Shown: positions 1 to 8,659, numbered from the stretch's first letter. The stretch is 64,000 bases of DNA from Pseudomonas sp. R76 (GCF_009834565.1 NZ_CP019428.1:3658001-3722000), one strand, 5' to 3'. Notes: generated by a model from the letters alone, not told the origin. Translations and numbers: made by a program.

Positions 1-404
1 ATCGGTGATACGGTGAGGCTATGGGTGTTGTAGCGCGCCAGCACCTGTTGCAAGGCGCGGGTCTCTGCAGAGGGGCTCAACGCCCCCAGCAACTTTAAAC
101 CCGAGAAATGGGTCATTTGCCCCAGGGCACGATGAAGCGGTGGCGGTAAGTCACTCAACACCACCACGGCACGCACCAGGCCCAACTGCCTGGCGCAGTT
201 GAGAAACTCAAGACAATCCAATCCTGGGTAACCCAAATCGCACAACACGATATCGACCGCACCGTCGTTGTTCAGCAACGTCATCGCCTGCTCACCGGAG
301 CCAGCCTGCAAGACGCTGTAGACGCCCAGTCTTCTCAGTGCGACGACCATCGCGTTACGTTGAGGCCCGTGACTTTCTAGAACAAGAACGCGAGGAAAAG
401 TCAT
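1..404 (-). CDS. response regulator receiver protein (partial)
   Basis: Reverse-strand open frame from an ATG at 404 running off the left edge without a stop. The visible 134 residues start MTFPRVLVLESHGPQRNAM and contain VDIVLCDLGYPG, whose Asp fits the phosphoacceptor of a CheY-like receiver domain, followed by a VVVLSD strand. The output part lies outside the window, so the full protein may be a LuxR, EAL or other response regulator. Nothing in the visible part identifies the partner kinase. Confidence 0.75.
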   Translation of the reverse strand, partial: MTFPRVLVLESHGPQRNAMVVALRRLGVYSVLQAGSGEQAMTLLNNDGAVDIVLCDLGYPGLDCLEFLNCARQLGLVRAVVVLSDLPPPLHRALGQMTHFSGLKLLGALSPSAETRALQQVLARYNTHSLTVSP

Positions 405-514
405 CAATTGCCTGCCAGGTACTCATAGACCAAGGCAGGCAAGTGTACGGTTTGAGTCTTATTTTTGAGGAAGGCGGTTCCCGCAGGGCTGTAGGGATTT
501 TCCCAAGACCTGTT

Positions 515-898
515 CTAGAAAACCGATAAGAGCGTGCCACCGAGAAACAACTGGTCAATCCAGAACACCTCGTGCAGCAACACAATCACCCAGAACAGCA
601 CTTGGTACGATACTTTGCGCGTCTTGTGCCGGAACACTTGCTGGGCGATCAACGCCCCCGGCCAGCCGCCCGCCAGCTCGACGGCGTGGAGGATGTTTTC
701 GCGCACGCGCGGGCCGTCTGATTGCGCCTTGCGCTTATCGCCCCAGTACAGCAAAAACGCCACCACGCTGACCACGCCATAGGCCGCCAGCGGAATCACC
801 GTCTCACCGCGCTGCCACACCAGTGCCGCCCCCAGCAGCGGCGCGGCGCACAGCAATACAAAGATCAGCGCCTTCAGGCGCGGGTGCTGAATGTTCAC
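515..898 (-). CDS. DUF1294 family small membrane protein
   Basis: A 127-residue protein with two N-terminal hydrophobic segments (about residues 8-28 and 35-51), the DUF1294-type core YWGDKRKAQ then [22 protein letters not shown], and a C-terminal hydrophobic segment (about 97-112). The family is predicted to sit in the inner membrane and has no assigned reaction. The start is GTG at 898, giving a GTGA overlap with the stop of the upstream undecaprenyl-diphosphatase gene, so the two are probably translationally coupled. Confidence 0.8.
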   Translation of the reverse strand: MNIQHPRLKALIFVLLCAAPLLGAALVWQRGETVIPLAAYGVVSVVAFLLYWGDKRKAQSDGPRVRENILHAVELAGGWPGALIAQQVFRHKTRKVSYQVLFWVIVLLHEVFWIDQLFLGGTLLSVF

Positions 899-1725
899 GG
901 CTTGACCGCCGACCAGTCGATCCAGCCGAACTGCCAGGTCGCCAGGATCACCAGGCCGAAGGCGATGCGATACCAGGCAAACGCCGCATAGCTGTGGCTG
1001 GCGATGAACTTGAGCAAGGCCTTGACCGCAATCATCGCGAAGATAAACGAGGTGACAAACCCGATGGCAAACACCGGCAGATCATCCGGCTGGAACAGGT
1101 GACGGTACTTGTAGCCCGAATACACCGCCGCGCCGACCATGGTGGGCATGGCCAGGAAGAACGAGAACTCGGTGGCGGTCTTGCGTGACAGGCCGAACAG
1201 CAGGCCGCCAATGATGGTAGCGCCGGAACGCGAGGTGCCTGGGATCATCGCCAGGCATTGGGCCAGGCCAACCTTCAGCGCATCCTTCCAGGTGATCTCG
1301 TCCACGCTTTGCGCGTGCACCGCATGTTGCCGGCGTTCGGCCCACAACATGATGACCCCGCCCACCACCAGCGCGGTGGCCACGGTGATCGGGTTGAACA
1401 GGTAATGTTTGATCAGGTCGGCAAAAATCACCCCCAGCACAATGGCCGGCAGCACCGCGATCATCAGGTTGACGGTGAAACGCTGGGCATTGCGCTGGGT
1501 CGGCAAGCCGATGACCACGTCGAGAATCTTGCGCCGAAACTCCCAGACCACGGCCAGGATCGCGCCCAATTGAATGATGATGTTAAACGCTTCAAAACGT
1601 TCGCCGCCGAAGCCGATCAAGTCGGCAACGATGATCTGGTGGCCGGTGCTGGAAATCGGCAGGAACTCGGTCAGCCCCTCCACAACGCCAAGAATCAATG
1701 CCTGTATGGCGGTCCAAAAATCCAT
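895..1725 (-). CDS. uppP: undecaprenyl-diphosphatase (UppP/BacA)
   Basis: Dephosphorylates undecaprenyl diphosphate at the inner membrane, recycling the lipid carrier for peptidoglycan and O-antigen synthesis; high expression gives bacitracin resistance. The 276-residue protein has both family signatures, [14 protein letters not shown] near the N-terminus and [21 protein letters not shown] further on, with several hydrophobic helices. I chose the ATG at 1725 (MDFWTAIQ) because a GGGGGAA ribosome-binding site precedes it; an ATG at 1755 in frame would add ten non-conserved residues. It overlaps the DUF1294 gene by four bases. Confidence 0.93.
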   Translation of the reverse strand: MDFWTAIQALILGVVEGLTEFLPISSTGHQIIVADLIGFGGERFEAFNIIIQLGAILAVVWEFRRKILDVVIGLPTQRNAQRFTVNLMIAVLPAIVLGVIFADLIKHYLFNPITVATALVVGGVIMLWAERRQHAVHAQSVDEITWKDALKVGLAQCLAMIPGTSRSGATIIGGLLFGLSRKTATEFSFFLAMPTMVGAAVYSGYKYRHLFQPDDLPVFAIGFVTSFIFAMIAVKALLKFIASHSYAAFAWYRIAFGLVILATWQFGWIDWSAVKP

Positions 1726-1859
1726 GCTTCCCCCAAAGGTCATGCGCTGTGGCATGCCTTGACTGTCTTTTTAATGTTCACTGACGCAAGCGCACTCAAT
1801 TTTGCGCGGCTGATTTTCAACATCGGCCTGCAAAAATTTCGTGAAAAATCAGGGAGTAC

Positions 1860-1886
1860 TCAGGTTTTTCGATTACAGGCCGAAAG
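1860..1886 (+). promoter_or_regulatory. candidate sigma-28 (FliA) promoter of the chemoreceptor gene
   Basis: TCAGG at 1860-1864 and GCCGAAAG at 1879-1886, separated by 14 bases, resemble the FliA pattern TCAAG-N14/15-GCCGATAA with one mismatch per box. It lies 65 bases upstream of a chemoreceptor start, a gene class often under FliA control. The call rests on the motif alone. Confidence 0.35.
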
Positions 1887-1951
1887 CCTATCAGACAAGC
1901 CGGAATTGTCGATGCGGCACACAATTATAAAAAGCAGGGAGTGACAGGACG

Positions 1952-3586
1952 ATGAACAGTTTGCGCAACATGTCGATCAGCCGCCGTCTGTGGCTGATCC
2001 TGATAGTCGCCGTGTTGATGCTGCTGACCTTGGGGCTGTTGATGCTCAAGCAGATCCATGGCGACCTCTACCAGGCCAAGCGCCTGCAGACCCAACACGT
2101 GGTGCAGACCGCCAGTGGCGTGCTGGCCTATTACCAGAACCTCGAGAAAACCGGCGTGCTGACCCGAGAGGTCGCGCAAAAGCAGGCCCTCAGCGCCGTG
2201 CGTGGCTTGCGCTACGACCACGACGATTATTTCTGGATCAACGACCTGACGCCCGTGATGATCATGCACGCGGCCAACCCCAAGCTCGATGGCCAGAACC
2301 TCTCGGCGATTCGTGACCCGGACGGTTTTGCGGTATTCAACGAGTTCGTGATCCTGGCCAAGGCCAAGGGCGCCGGTATCGTCAACTATCGCTGGCCCAA
2401 GCCGGGTGCCGAAGCGCCGGTGGAGAAAACCTCCTACATCCAACTGTTCGAACCCTGGGGCTGGATCATCGGCTCCGGCGTGTACGTGGATGACGTGCAG
2501 GCCGAGTTCAAGGGCCAAGTCTGGAACGCCTCGCTGATCGGCCTGGGCATCGCGCTGGTGATGGCCGTGCTGGTCCTGTTGATCGCCCGCAGCATCGTGC
2601 ACCCGTTGCAGGCGGCGGTGAACGCCATGGCCAATATCGCCAGCGGCGAAAGCGACCTGACGCGCAGCCTCGACACCCACGGGCGTGACGAAGTCACCCA
2701 GCTGTCCCAGCACTTCAACAGTTTTACCGCCAAGCTGCGTCAGGTGGTCGGCCAACTGCAAGTGTGCGCCAACGCCTTGGGCCAATCGTCGACGGAACTG
2801 GGCACCAACGCCAGCCAGGCCCATGACCGCAGCCAGCAACAGTCGCAGCAGATGGAGCTGGTGGCGACGGCGATCAATGAAGTGACCTACGGCGTGCAGG
2901 ACGTGGCGAAAAACGCCGAACACGCCGCCAGCGAAATGCGCGATGCCCAGGCCCAGGCGCAGCAGGGCCAGGTGAATATCGACGGCAGCTTGCAGCAGAT
3001 CGACCAACTCTCCAGCACCATCAGCCAGGCCGTGGAAGTGATCCGCACCCTGTCCAGCGAAAGCACGCAGATTGGTGGCGTACTGGAGGTGATTCGCTCG
3101 ATTGCCGACCAGACTAACCTGCTGGCGCTTAACGCCGCGATTGAAGCTGCGCGCGCCGGGGAACAGGGGCGTGGTTTTGCTGTGGTTGCCGATGAGGTGC
3201 GATTGCTGGCTCAGCGTACGCAGAAATCCACGGCTGAGATCCAGGTGATGATTGAGCGTCTGCAAGGGCACTCGGAAGCGGCGGTCAAGGTGATCAGCGA
3301 CAGCTATAGCGCCTCGCAGCTGACGATTGAACAGGCCGGCCAGGCCGGTGCGAGCCTCACCGCCATTGGGCAGGCGCTGCGTAATCTCAACGGGCTGAAT
3401 GCGTCGATTGCCAGCGCGACGTTGCAACAGGCGCATGTGGTGGAGGACATCAACCAGAACGTCACCCAGGCGGCCGGGCTGTCTCACAGCACTGCGTTGG
3501 CGGCGGAGCAGTCGAGCGTGGCGAGTGAGCATTTGCGTGGGTTGAGTGAGCAGCTGGGTGGGTTGTTGCGCCAGTTTAAGGTTTAG
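1952..3586 (+). CDS. methyl-accepting chemotaxis protein with periplasmic single Cache domain
   Basis: A 544-residue transmembrane chemoreceptor. TM1 is near residues 12-32 ([20 protein letters not shown]), then a periplasmic sensor with the [23 protein letters not shown] motif typical of sCache_2 domains, TM2 near 193-212, a HAMP linker, and a long coiled-coil signalling domain with the invariant hairpin tip ([38 protein letters not shown]). It should relay ligand binding to CheA/CheW. sCache_2 receptors often sense small carboxylates, but the ligand cannot be read from sequence. It stands alone. Confidence 0.9.
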   Translation: MNSLRNMSISRRLWLILIVAVLMLLTLGLLMLKQIHGDLYQAKRLQTQHVVQTASGVLAYYQNLEKTGVLTREVAQKQALSAVRGLRYDHDDYFWINDLTPVMIMHAANPKLDGQNLSAIRDPDGFAVFNEFVILAKAKGAGIVNYRWPKPGAEAPVEKTSYIQLFEPWGWIIGSGVYVDDVQAEFKGQVWNASLIGLGIALVMAVLVLLIARSIVHPLQAAVNAMANIASGESDLTRSLDTHGRDEVTQLSQHFNSFTAKLRQVVGQLQVCANALGQSSTELGTNASQAHDRSQQQSQQMELVATAINEVTYGVQDVAKNAEHAASEMRDAQAQAQQGQVNIDGSLQQIDQLSSTISQAVEVIRTLSSESTQIGGVLEVIRSIADQTNLLALNAAIEAARAGEQGRGFAVVADEVRLLAQRTQKSTAEIQVMIERLQGHSEAAVKVISDSYSASQLTIEQAGQAGASLTAIGQALRNLNGLNASIASATLQQAHVVEDINQNVTQAAGLSHSTALAAEQSSVASEHLRGLSEQLGGLLRQFKV

Positions 3587-3610
3587 CTGGGGGCTGGTTT
3601 TTTAGATGGG

Positions 3611-3950
3611 GTTGAGTACATATCCGTTGTTTGGGTAGAGGCTGAGATGGGTTCCGCCCTTACGGCGGGTCACTTTGGAAAAGCCCCAAAGTAACCAAAG
3701 GGCTCTTGCCCCACCACTCGGCACCTCGCCTAGGCTCGGTGTGCCCTCACTCCGGCTTTGGAGCGGGGGCCGCCGCGATGGGCCATCCCTGGCCCAGCGC
3801 GGCTAAACCGGCGTCCTGCCGGTTTACCCCCGCTCCAAAGCCTGCGTTCGGCCAGCGTGGTTTAACGGGGCGCCTAAGATCAAAAGCAAGATCAAAAGCA
3901 AGAGCACGGCGGCCTAGTAGCCGACCTGAGTGGTTAGATCAAAAGCAAGG
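3611..3950 (+). repeat. left arm of a large inverted repeat: structured non-coding element, copy 1
   Basis: This segment reappears inverted at 4271-4502 plus 5809-5909. Shared landmarks, in order: a GAGTACATATCCGTTG box, a TAAGGGCGG-type box, AAAGTAACCAAA, CCCCACCACTCGGCACCTCGC, GGCTCGGTGTGCCCTCACTCCGGC, a branched stem region (3756-3840), GCCTGCGTTCGGCCAGCGTGG, and GCACGGCGGCCTAGTAGCCG. Within 3756-3840 an outer 14-bp stem (3756-3769 with 3827-3840) encloses two hairpins, 3779-3796 and 3804-3826. The element looks non-coding; open frames across it have no recognisable protein features. Confidence 0.8.
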
Positions 3951-3988
3951 CCGAGGCGGCCTGTTCATTGAAGCTGAACTCAATCAAA

Positions 3989-4075
3989 TGTGGGAGCTGG
4001 CTTGCCTGCGATGGCATCAACTGGTTCTGCCTGATACACCGAGGTGCCTGCATCGCAGGCAAGCCAGCTCCCACA
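3989..4075. repeat. REPIN-like inverted pair (GTGGGAGCTGGCTTGCCTGCGAT type)
   Basis: TGTGGGAGCTGGCTTGCCTG at 3989 is mirrored by CAGGCAAGCCAGCTCCCACA ending at 4075, enclosing about 45 bases of less conserved sequence. This matches the two-REP inverted doublets (REPINs) scattered between Pseudomonas genes. It sits between the two arms of the large inverted repeat. Confidence 0.85.
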
Positions 4076-4118
4076 GAAAAGCAAAGCACAGTGGTCTGAC
4101 GGCCGAACTCGGTTAAAT

Positions 4119-4207
4119 TGTGGGAGCGGGCTTGCTCGCGAATGCGGTGAGTCAGTGACAGATGAATTGACTGACCCACCGCATTCGCGAGCAAGCCCGC
4201 TCCCACA
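4119..4207. repeat. REPIN-like inverted pair (GTGGGAGCGGGCTTGCTCGCGAA type)
   Basis: TGTGGGAGCGGGCTTGCTCG at 4119 pairs with the inverted copy ending at 4207; the arms extend to GCGAATGCGGTG/CACCGCATTCGC, giving a stem of about 30 bp. It is the second REPIN-like doublet in the spacer of the large inverted repeat and has a different head sequence from the one at 3989. Confidence 0.85.
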
Positions 4208-4235
4208 TTTTGGATCTCAGTACATCAGGTAGATG

Positions 4236-4278
4236 TGCTTTTGCCCTGCTTTTGCCCTGCTTTTGCCCTGCTTTTGCT
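4236..4278. repeat. 11-bp tandem repeat, about four units
   Basis: The unit TGCTTTTGCCC is repeated in tandem three times and then in part. Related GATCAAAAGCAA motifs occur at the matching edge of the left arm (around 3880-3950), so this looks like local slippage expansion at the inner boundary of the right-arm element. Confidence 0.7.
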
Positions 4279-4502
4279 TCTACCACTCAGGTCGGCTACT
4301 AGGCCGCCGTGCTCTGCTTTTGATCTTGATCTGGGATCGCCCCATCAACCACGCTGGCCGAACGCAGGCTTGAATCCGTGGGTAACCCGGCAGGACGCCG
4401 GGTTAGCCGCACTGGGCCATGGATGGCCCAGTGCGGCGGCCCACGGATTCAAGCCGGAGTGAGGGCACACCGAGCCTAAGCGAGGTGCCGAGTGGTGGGG
4501 CG
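4271..4502 (-). repeat. right arm of the large inverted repeat, inner part: structured element, copy 2
   Basis: Inverted copy of the element at 3611-3950, cut at 4502 by an IS481-family insertion and resuming at 5809. It keeps the same branched fold but with different stem sequences: CTTGAATCCGTGGG (4369-4382) pairs perfectly with CCCACGGATTCAAG (4440-4453), and TAACCCGGC (4383-4391) with GCCGGGTTA (4397-4405). Where it differs from the left arm within these stems, both strands have changed together. Confidence 0.8.
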
Positions 4503-5808
4503 TGTACGGGACAACCACATGGGTTACACAAAAGTGCATTCACATAGGTAACACTTTGAGTGAAATATAGCCGTCCTTGTCTGCATTCCTCGCATCCACT
4601 TGTCCGAGGATCACTGGGCCGAAAATAACAGCCCACACATCGTCGCTCAGCATCTCCATTCCAATAGTCTGGTATTTCAGTAAATGCCCCACATAAATCC
4701 GCAGACCTGACCGATAAATCATCCCGTTTGAGTCAGTCCGGTAACACTCAATATGACTTGCATAACCCATCTCCGGCAGTTTCTCCGGATAGGCTCGAGG
4801 TGAAGGTGAATAGCATGAAGCCGGTGTTTTCTGGCTCAGCGCTTCATGCCCTCGCTCGTAATTGTAGTGCCGTATGAAACGATCAAAGTGTTTCTGCTGA
4901 GACTCCCAAGCAACCGCAGGTGGATTGGGCAAAGTGCTTTTCAGTGTTCGGTGCATACGCTCGTGCCGGCCATTTTGGTCTGGCCGACCGGGCTCGATAC
5001 GCTCAGGAATGATACCCAGCCGTAGCCACCAGATCGACAACTGTGACAGCCCTCCGCGCCCTGTGCTGGCAAACGGCACTCCGTTGTCAGTACGGATGCG
5101 CTCAGGCAAACCATACTCGCGAAACACCCGTTCGAACGTCTCTTGGGTCTCCTTGAAATTGGTGCTGGGCATGCTCTGACAGGCAAGTAAGAAGCGACTG
5201 GCATGATCCATGATTGTTAGCGGATAACACCATACGCCCGCGCCTGTCAGGTACTGGCCTTTGTAGTCAGCACTGAAAAGCTGATTAGGCACATCTGCCT
5301 TACGTAACGGTTTTGGATAGACAGCAACTCTTGGCCGCAAGGGGCGCGGCGTGATCAGATCAGCCGCTTTAAGGATGTTATAAATAGTCGTTTTCGAGGG
5401 CGGATCCTGGCCCGGAAAACGCTTTATCAAATCACTCTGGATTTTTTTCGGACCAGGGATTGTCTCGCCTATAGAACGAAGTTCGATAATTGCCTGCTTT
5501 ACCGCCAAAGGCACCACATAAGTCTGGTGGTGCCGACGACGACTACGCTCATCAAGCCCACCGGGGCCTTCTGTTTTGTATCGCTCGACCCACTTATAGC
5601 CAGTCTTTCGGCTGATTTCATAGTCTCGACATAGCTGACTAAGGCTGTGTTTTCCAGTCAGGTATTCAGCGACAAACATCACTTTGAGGTCCATAGGTTT
5701 CAGCTCTTTCCAGGGCATGGTCAGATCCTCACGAAATCGACCCTGCCAGTTAAAAACTGTTACCTATGTGCGTGAACTGATTTGTAACCCATGTGGGTGA
5801 GTCATACC
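4503..5808 (-). mobile_element. IS481-family insertion sequence, complete, with 4-bp target duplication
   Basis: A 1306-bp element carrying one transposase gene. Its ends share the inverted motif CCACATGGGTTACA (left near 4516, right near 5780-5795 on the other strand), followed inward by CACATAGGTAACA in both ends. The base sets just outside are GGCG on both sides (4499-4502 and 5809-5812), consistent with a target-site duplication. Removing the element restores the sequence of the repeat arm as seen in the other copy (GGTGGGGC then ...TTTGGTTACTTT). The intact frame and matching ends suggest a fairly recent insertion. Confidence 0.85.
4540..5718 (-). CDS. IS481-family transposase
   Basis: A 392-residue DDE transposase. 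The N-terminal part (about 1-60) has a helix-turn-helix, LSQLCRDYEISRKTGYKWVERY. The rve-type catalytic core follows with Asp151 (FSADYKGQ), Asp211 (RIRTDNGVPFAS) and Glu253 (PDQNGRHERMHRTLK). The tail after the core contains the usual ESxQxxFDxxxxxYNxERxHEAL motif and a C-terminal beta-rich extension. No frameshift or internal stop is visible, so the enzyme is probably functional. It lies within the terminal inverted repeats at 4503-5808. Confidence 0.93.
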   Translation of the reverse strand: MPWKELKPMDLKVMFVAEYLTGKHSLSQLCRDYEISRKTGYKWVERYKTEGPGGLDERSRRRHHQTYVVPLAVKQAIIELRSIGETIPGPKKIQSDLIKRFPGQDPPSKTTIYNILKAADLITPRPLRPRVAVYPKPLRKADVPNQLFSADYKGQYLTGAGVWCYPLTIMDHASRFLLACQSMPSTNFKETQETFERVFREYGLPERIRTDNGVPFASTGRGGLSQLSIWWLRLGIIPERIEPGRPDQNGRHERMHRTLKSTLPNPPAVAWESQQKHFDRFIRHYNYERGHEALSQKTPASCYSPSPRAYPEKLPEMGYASHIECYRTDSNGMIYRSGLRIYVGHLLKYQTIGMEMLSDDVWAVIFGPVILGQVDARNADKDGYISLKVLPM

Positions 5809-5909
5809 GGCGAGGACTTTTTGGTTACTTTTTGGTCCCTCAAAAACTGACTCGCTGTAAGAGCGAAACCATAAGCGGCCGTTACCGCAGCAACGGATAT
5901 GTACTCAAT
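5809..5909 (-). repeat. right arm of the large inverted repeat, outer part
   Basis: Continuation of the element interrupted by the IS481-family insertion. It carries TTTGGTTACTTTTTGG, CGCTGTAAGAGCGAAACC and CAACGGATATGTACTCAAT, which are inverted counterparts of boxes at 3611-3700 in the left arm. The outer limit is taken at the last clear match (GAGTACATATCC motif). Confidence 0.75.
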
Positions 5910-5997
5910 CCACCTAACAACCCAACCCATCACCGATTGAAGATTCCCGACCGTTGGTTACAATCACCGCCCTCTCCCACTCTCCCAAGGAACCGCC

Positions 5998-6561
5998 ATG
6001 TCCGGGCTTGAATTGTTCGCCGCCGCCCTGGGGGTGATCGCTGTCTGGCTGACGGTCAAACAAAACCCCTGGTGCTGGCCCATCGGCCTGGTCATGGTGT
6101 TGCTCTACACTTGGGTGTTCTTCGACGTAAAACTCTACTCCGACATGCTCCTGCAAGTGGTCTACGCCGCGCTGCAACTCTACGGCTGGTGGCAATGGAC
6201 CCGCGCCGGTGCCGTCAAGCAAGGCCGTCAGGTCACCAGCCTCGGCTGGCCTGCGATCATGACCAGCCTGTTCGTCGGCGCCGTATTCAGCCTGCTGCTC
6301 GGCGCCGCCATGGCCCACTGGACCGACGCCGCCCAACCGTGGCTCGACGCCGCCCTCACCGGCTTCAGCCTGGTGGCGCAAATGTGGATGGCGCAAAAAC
6401 GCGTGCAGTGCTGGCCGCTGTGGATCGCCGTGGATGTGATCTTCGTCGGGCTGTTCCTCTACAAAGGCCTGTACCTCACCGCCGCGCTCTACGCCCTGTT
6501 CACCGTGATCGCCGTGCAAGGCTGGCGTGAATGGCGCGCCGACCCGGCGTTGCACGCATGA
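5998..6561 (+). CDS. pnuC: nicotinamide riboside transporter PnuC
   Basis: Imports nicotinamide riboside across the inner membrane by facilitated diffusion, with trapping by phosphorylation. The 187-residue protein has the family features: a start MSGLELFAAALGVIAVWLTVKQNPWCWPIGL, about seven hydrophobic helices and the aromatic YGWWQW motif after the third helix. It overlaps the downstream NadR-type kinase gene by four bases (ATGA), which supports a joint role in NAD salvage. No riboswitch-like element is evident in the short upstream stretch, which ends in repeat sequence. Confidence 0.93.
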   Translation: MSGLELFAAALGVIAVWLTVKQNPWCWPIGLVMVLLYTWVFFDVKLYSDMLLQVVYAALQLYGWWQWTRAGAVKQGRQVTSLGWPAIMTSLFVGAVFSLLLGAAMAHWTDAAQPWLDAALTGFSLVAQMWMAQKRVQCWPLWIAVDVIFVGLFLYKGLYLTAALYALFTVIAVQGWREWRADPALHA

Positions 6562-7082
6562 AAGTCGTGGTACTGGCCGGCCCCGAGTCCAGCGGCAAAA
6601 GCTGGCTGGCGGCCGAACTGCACGCGCACTTCGGCGGGCTGATGGTCGGCGAATACGTGCGGTATTTCATCGACCATCACCAGCGCGACACCACCTTGGC
6701 GGATATCCCGGCAATCGCCCGTGGCCAATTGGCCTGGGAAGACGCCGCCCGCGCCGAGCAGCCCGACTTGCTCGTCCTCGACACCCATCTGCTGACCAAC
6801 AAGCTGTGGAGCCAGACCCTGTTCGGCGACTACCCGGCGTGGCTGGACGATGAACTGCTGGCCCGGCATTACGACCTGCACCTGCTGTTGTCGCCGGAAG
6901 ATGTGGAGTGGACCGCCGACGGCCAGCGTTGCCAACCCGAGTTGGCGGATCGCCGGGCGTTTTTCCAGGGCAGCCTGGACTGGCTCGAACAGCATCAACA
7001 GCCCGCCGTGGTGATTCGCGGTCATTGGCAGGAGCGCCGCGCCAAAGCCTTTGATGCGGTCACCCAATTACTGGGCAAGTAA
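6558..7082 (+). CDS. NadR-type ribosylnicotinamide kinase (AAA_28 ATPase)
   Basis: Predicted to phosphorylate nicotinamide riboside to NMN, trapping substrate brought in by PnuC. The 174-residue protein starts with a P-loop, VVVLAGPESSGKSWLAAEL, followed by GEYVRYFI and LVLDTHLLTNKLW, which match the kinase domain of NadR without its repressor or adenylyltransferase domains. The ATG at 6558 is preferred over one at 6531 because it gives the ATGA coupling with pnuC and puts the P-loop at the usual distance from the start. Confidence 0.88.
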   Translation: MKVVVLAGPESSGKSWLAAELHAHFGGLMVGEYVRYFIDHHQRDTTLADIPAIARGQLAWEDAARAEQPDLLVLDTHLLTNKLWSQTLFGDYPAWLDDELLARHYDLHLLLSPEDVEWTADGQRCQPELADRRAFFQGSLDWLEQHQQPAVVIRGHWQERRAKAFDAVTQLLGK

Positions 7083-7150
7083 TACCGACCATCGGGTCAA
7101 CGCAGTTCCTGTCCCTCAGCGCCAGTCAATCTTCTAAAGGAGATTGGCCT

Positions 7151-8659
7151 ATGAACATGCGCATCGTTGCCCGCCTGATCAACTTGCCGGAAAACCGAGG
7201 TGTTCGCGTCACCACGGCAGAACGTGCGCTCTTGCTGGTGCGTGTCGGCGACCAGGTTCGCGCCTTCCAGGCGCAATGCCCGCATGCAGGTGCGCCGCTG
7301 GAGAAAGGCGTGATCTGCAACGGCCGGATTATTTGCCCGTGGCACAAAGCGGCATTTGCCGTGGACAGCGGCGCGGTGGTGGAGCCGCCCGCACTGCTCG
7401 GGCTCAAGCAGTACCCGGTGCAGGTTCACGATGGCGTGGTCAGTGTCGGCGACGAACCCATGCAAACGTCGACCCCGACAGCGCAGGCTGAAGATCGCTG
7501 TGTTGCTGTGATCGGCGCCGGCGCGGCAGGCACTGCTGCCGTGGCCGCGTTACGTCGGCAAGGCTTCAGTGGACGCTTGCTGTGGATCGACCGGGAACAG
7601 GCGCCCGCCTACGACCGCACCGCCCTGAGCAAATTCGTGATCGCCGGTGAAATGGCGCCCGCCGATACACCGCCATTGCTGGACGCTATGCCGAACAGCA
7701 TCCATGGCGAAGTGCAGCGCCTGGACGCACACGCCAAACGCATCGAACTCGCCGACGGCCGCCACTTCGACTACGACGCGGCGCTGATTGCCACCGGTGG
7801 CGCAGCGCAGCCGCTGGACATCCCCGGCGCCGTCCTCAGTAACGTGTTTGTGCTGCGCAGCCGCGAAGATGCCGCGCGCATCGACGAAGCAGCCAAATCA
7901 GCCGCGTGCGCGGTCATCATCGGCGACAGTTTTATCGGCCTGGAAGCCGCATCCGCCCTGCGCCAGCGCGGCTTGGTGGTGCAAGTGGTCAGCCGTCATC
8001 AGGTGCCCCTCGCGGCGCAGTTGGGCAAGCGCATCGGTGCGGCGATCCGCCAACTGCACGAAGACAACGGTGTGATCTTCCACAGCAATACCGAACCCGT
8101 GCGCCTCGACGGCCACGGCACGGTGAGCACCGTGCTGCTGAAAAACGGCAAGCGCTTGGCGGCGGATCTGGTGATCATGGGCGTTGGCGTCAAGCCTGCC
8201 ACCGGCTTTGTCCACGGCGTCGACAAGGCCGAGGACCAGTCGCTGAACGCGAACAGCCAACTGCAAGTGGCGCCTGGCCTATGGGCGGCCGGCGACAACG
8301 TGACGTTTGCCTGGCAACAGCAGCCCACGCGTATCGAACACTGGCGCGTGGCCCAGCAATTGGCCGTGCTGGCCGCGCGCAATATGCTCGGCGATACCCA
8401 GGTTTACGCCGACGTGCCGTTCTTCTGGACCTACCACTTCGACAAAACCTTTGAAGTGCTCGGACGCGCGCAACAGTGGAATCGCCTGCACATGGAAGGC
8501 GACCTTCAACGCCACGCTTTCATTGCGCTGCTCTGCCATGACGAGCAGGTCGAAGCCGTGGTTGCCTGCGAGCATCAGCAGGCCATGGCGCGCCTGTCGC
8601 AGCGCATGCAACAACCGCTGGGCAAGGCCGAAGCCTTGGCGATCATTCGCGCGTGCTGA
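7151..8659 (+). CDS. Rieske-domain FAD/NAD(P)-dependent oxidoreductase
   Basis: A 502-residue fusion. An N-terminal Rieske [2Fe-2S] domain (about 1-105) has Cys43-x-His45 and Cys62-x2-His65. It is followed by a pyridine nucleotide-disulfide oxidoreductase fold with an FAD-binding GxGxxG (VAVIGAGAAGTAAVAALR, about 117-134), an NAD-binding repeat near 252-272 (VIIGDSFIGLEAASALRQRG), and the LWAAGDNV motif near the end of the second FAD segment. The layout resembles AIFM3-like and ferredoxin reductase-type proteins. A strong AAAGGAG precedes the ATG. The electron acceptor is unknown and no oxygenase partner is adjacent. Confidence 0.85.
   Translation: MNMRIVARLINLPENRGVRVTTAERALLLVRVGDQVRAFQAQCPHAGAPLEKGVICNGRIICPWHKAAFAVDSGAVVEPPALLGLKQYPVQVHDGVVSVGDEPMQTSTPTAQAEDRCVAVIGAGAAGTAAVAALRRQGFSGRLLWIDREQAPAYDRTALSKFVIAGEMAPADTPPLLDAMPNSIHGEVQRLDAHAKRIELADGRHFDYDAALIATGGAAQPLDIPGAVLSNVFVLRSREDAARIDEAAKSAACAVIIGDSFIGLEAASALRQRGLVVQVVSRHQVPLAAQLGKRIGAAIRQLHEDNGVIFHSNTEPVRLDGHGTVSTVLLKNGKRLAADLVIMGVGVKPATGFVHGVDKAEDQSLNANSQLQVAPGLWAAGDNVTFAWQQQPTRIEHWRVAQQLAVLAARNMLGDTQVYADVPFFWTYHFDKTFEVLGRAQQWNRLHMEGDLQRHAFIALLCHDEQVEAVVACEHQQAMARLSQRMQQPLGKAEALAIIRAC

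Noticed and set aside
1925..3532. 535-codon open frame on the minus strand opposite the chemoreceptor
   Set aside because: It mirrors the high-GC codon pattern of the real gene; the translation is rich in His, Gln, Arg and Gly with no domain, while the plus-strand frame has a complete MCP architecture.
3989..4207. possible CRISPR array from two similar palindromic repeats
   Set aside because: Only two non-identical doublets with different heads, no regular spacers and no cas genes; they fit REPINs.
3706..4462. short open frames within the repeat region, such as 3706-4116 and 4235-4462
   Set aside because: They run through the inverted repeat and REPIN-like hairpins; the sequence is explained by paired stems, and the translations have no protein features.
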